DNA of 7,603 nucleotides, taken from an uncultured Gammaproteobacteria bacterium (GTDB taxonomy: Bacteria > Pseudomonadota > Gammaproteobacteria > Nitrosococcales > Methylophagaceae). The position numbers and the translations under genes are program-made. The notes under the pieces were generated by a model. It was not told the DNA's origin, did no database searches, and saw nothing but the letters and a program-made list of their open reading frames with translations. Where the stretch lies: NCBI GenBank assembly GCA_913058195.1, contig CAJXPP010000102.1, forward strand, positions 1 through 7,603. The letters are read 5' to 3'. Positions 7,574 to 7,603 of this stretch are shown here, one piece after another (within the stretch, counting starts at the first letter, position 1; each line of letters starts with the position of its first letter).

Positions 7574-7603
7574 CTGTCTCTTATACACATCTCCGAGCCC
7601 ACG
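7574..7603 (-). other. Illumina Nextera read-2 adapter left on contig end (not biological)
   Basis: Thirty bases of synthetic sequence: the Tn5 mosaic end CTGTCTCTTATACACATCT (7574-7592) followed by CCGAGCCCACG (7593-7603), part of the read-2 primer. The stretch is the exact reverse complement of bases 21-50 at the other end. Read on the minus strand it supplies a false GTG start and the peptide MYKRQ in front of the chemoreceptor. The genomic sequence ends at 7573. Confidence 0.98.

Noticed and set aside
21..7603. A perfect 30-base inverted repeat at the two ends (21-50 and 7574-7603) with a Tn5 mosaic end, looking like a transposon carrying the chemosensory genes.
   Set aside because: The arms also contain Illumina read-2 primer sequence, and the left one an index and P7 tail. 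They are library adapters added by tagmentation, not transposon ends.

Overview
The window is a bacterial contig of about 7.5 kb (bases 51-7573) flanked at both ends by synthetic Illumina Nextera adapter sequence (1-50 and 7574-7603). The biological part reads entirely from the minus strand. It holds the distal part of a Pil-Chp chemosensory cluster, the Che-like system that controls type IV pili. The A+T-rich composition, the family content and the gene order suggest a gammaproteobacterium outside Pseudomonas, probably marine or freshwater. Sequence inspection alone does not support a genus.

In transcription order (right to left) the genes are: (1) 7573-6455, the C-terminal 372 residues of a PilJ-type methyl-accepting chemoreceptor, with its N-terminus lost at the contig end; (2) 6393-754, a complete 1879-residue ChpA/PilL hybrid histidine kinase with several Hpt domains, a CheA-type kinase core, a CheW-like domain and a C-terminal receiver; (3) 741-289, a complete 150-residue ChpC-type CheW-like coupling protein; (4) 274-51, the N-terminal 74 residues of a secreted soluble lytic murein transglycosylase (Slt70 type), cut by the other contig end. 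Gaps are 61, 12 and 14 bases and no terminator is visible, so the four genes look like one operon.

By analogy with Pseudomonas aeruginosa, PilJ detects a surface or pilus-related signal, CheW-like adaptors (ChpC here; PilI presumably upstream and not in the window) couple it to ChpA, and ChpA passes phosphate to its own receiver and to PilG/PilH to set pilus extension and retraction. The adaptation genes pilK (CheR-like) and chpB (CheB-like), which lie between these genes in P. aeruginosa, are absent here. The main points for a second look are the adapter contamination and the false protein ends it creates, a four-copy VExYI peptide repeat and an in-frame hexanucleotide repeat in ChpA linkers, the reduced and partly degenerate Hpt set, and the transglycosylase gene following chpC. 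I see no clearly undescribed system: this is a known family with unusual local details.
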